Assembly: GCF_030463565.1 (NCBI RefSeq)
Contig: NC_134659.1
Location: forward strand, 7,386,511-7,450,510
Reading direction: 5' to 3'
DNA length: 64,000 nucleotides
Source of the DNA: Pelecanus crispus
Taxonomy: Eukaryota; Chordata; Aves; Pelecaniformes; Pelecanidae
In this document: piece after piece, positions 48,261-64,000 of the stretch
Layout: every line of letters starts with the position of its first letter
Position numbering within the stretch: position 1 is the first letter of the stretch
Translations under genes and position numbers: made by a program
The notes under the pieces: model-generated
What the model was told of the DNA's origin: nothing
The model's input: only the letters and a program-made list of their open reading frames with translations
Database searches by the model: none

Positions 48261-48640
48261 AGGGCTGGAGGGGGGCAGACCCCAAGCCGAGGAGGCCTAG
48301 AACAAGTGAACCGTCAAATCAAGGGGCTTGGAGGGGCTCAGCCCCCCAAAAAGAGGGGGTCTGGTAGGGCTCAGAGGGGAGCCAGACCCCAACAAAAGGA
48401 CCTGATGGGGTTTAAAGCCCAAGTGAAAGGGCCCAGAGGGGCTTAGAGGGGGGCAGACACCAAAATCCAGGGCCCTGGAGCTGCTCTGGGAGTGCTGGCG
48501 GGGCCCAAAGCCCATCTCGAGGTGGCCAAAGGCAGATCCCAGCCCAGGCCCTGGGCCTGGACACAGCTCCGGGTCCCCAAGGGATTGCATTTGCTCTTTC
48601 TTCCAAAGAAACTGCCCACAAGCAAAAGCGCTTTGTTTTT
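48260..48640. other. Spacer between AHCYL1 3' end and STRIP1 promoter
   Basis: GC-rich DNA with degenerate repetition of a GGGGCTTAGAGGGG-like unit spaced about 40-50 bp. No gene is seen. Together with the STRIP1 promoter it leaves under 0.8 kb between the AHCYL1 poly(A) signal and the STRIP1 start codon. Confidence 0.5.
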
Positions 48641-48667
48641 CCTAATAGTTTAATTAGACTTTAATGA

Positions 48668-48673
48668 TTTATT
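48668..48673 (-). terminator. AHCYL1: AHCYL1 poly(A) signal
   Basis: AATAAA on the minus strand in an AT-rich patch. It is the only canonical hexamer I find on that strand downstream of the AHCYL1 stop codon. It gives a 3' UTR of about 2.1 kb, close to the mammalian size. Confidence 0.75.

Positions 48674-64000
<15,327 letters not shown>

Noticed and set aside
46933-48446. Two overlapping plus-strand frames of about 410 codons near the STRIP1 start
   Set aside because: They overlap each other in different frames, run antisense to STRIP1 exon 1 and its promoter, and are Pro/Arg/Ala-rich with no family resemblance. They are composition artefacts.

Overview
The window looks like vertebrate nuclear DNA from a bird, probably a neognath. 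Several CR1 LINE tails of the avian type and two LTRs of kinds that are abundant in birds support this. Most of the window is GC-rich, with CpG islands and many short G, C, A and T runs, as expected for a gene-dense microchromosome. Three protein-coding genes can be read exon by exon: ALX3 (+ strand, complete), STRIP1 (- strand, complete) and AHCYL1 (- strand, exons 2 to 17; exon 1 lies beyond the right edge). The order ALX3-STRIP1-AHCYL1 and their relative orientations match human 1p13.3.

Layout. Positions 1 to about 27.3 kb hold no gene I can support: this is the upstream flank of ALX3. It contains an LTR fossil (7395-8591), a CR1 tail, several tandem repeats, a 126-bp near-perfect hairpin (19986-20111), and compact AT-rich islands with developmental transcription-factor motifs. 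ALX3 occupies 27576-33750 in four coding exons inside a CpG island, with a probable poly(A) signal at 35459. A gap of about 1.3 kb separates it from the 3' end of STRIP1, which converges on it tail to tail. STRIP1 runs leftward from 47873 to 37443 in 21 coding exons (820 aa), and its promoter carries four copies of a YY1-type motif. The AHCYL1 transcript ends at about 48.65 kb, less than 1 kb upstream of STRIP1, and its 3' UTR reaches up to 50.75 kb. Coding exons 2-17 fill 50748-61329 (490 of an expected 530 residues), and intron 1 runs to the window end.

The three genes do not form a pathway. ALX3 is a paired-class homeodomain factor of craniofacial mesenchyme. STRIP1 is a scaffold subunit of the STRIPAK phosphatase-kinase complex. 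AHCYL1 (IRBIT) is a catalytically inactive relative of S-adenosylhomocysteine hydrolase that regulates IP3 receptors and ion transporters. The standout observation is an apparently intact ALX3 in a bird-like genome, because published comparative work counted only two Alx genes in chick. This copy also has a shortened exon 3 that lacks the conserved segment just after the homeodomain.
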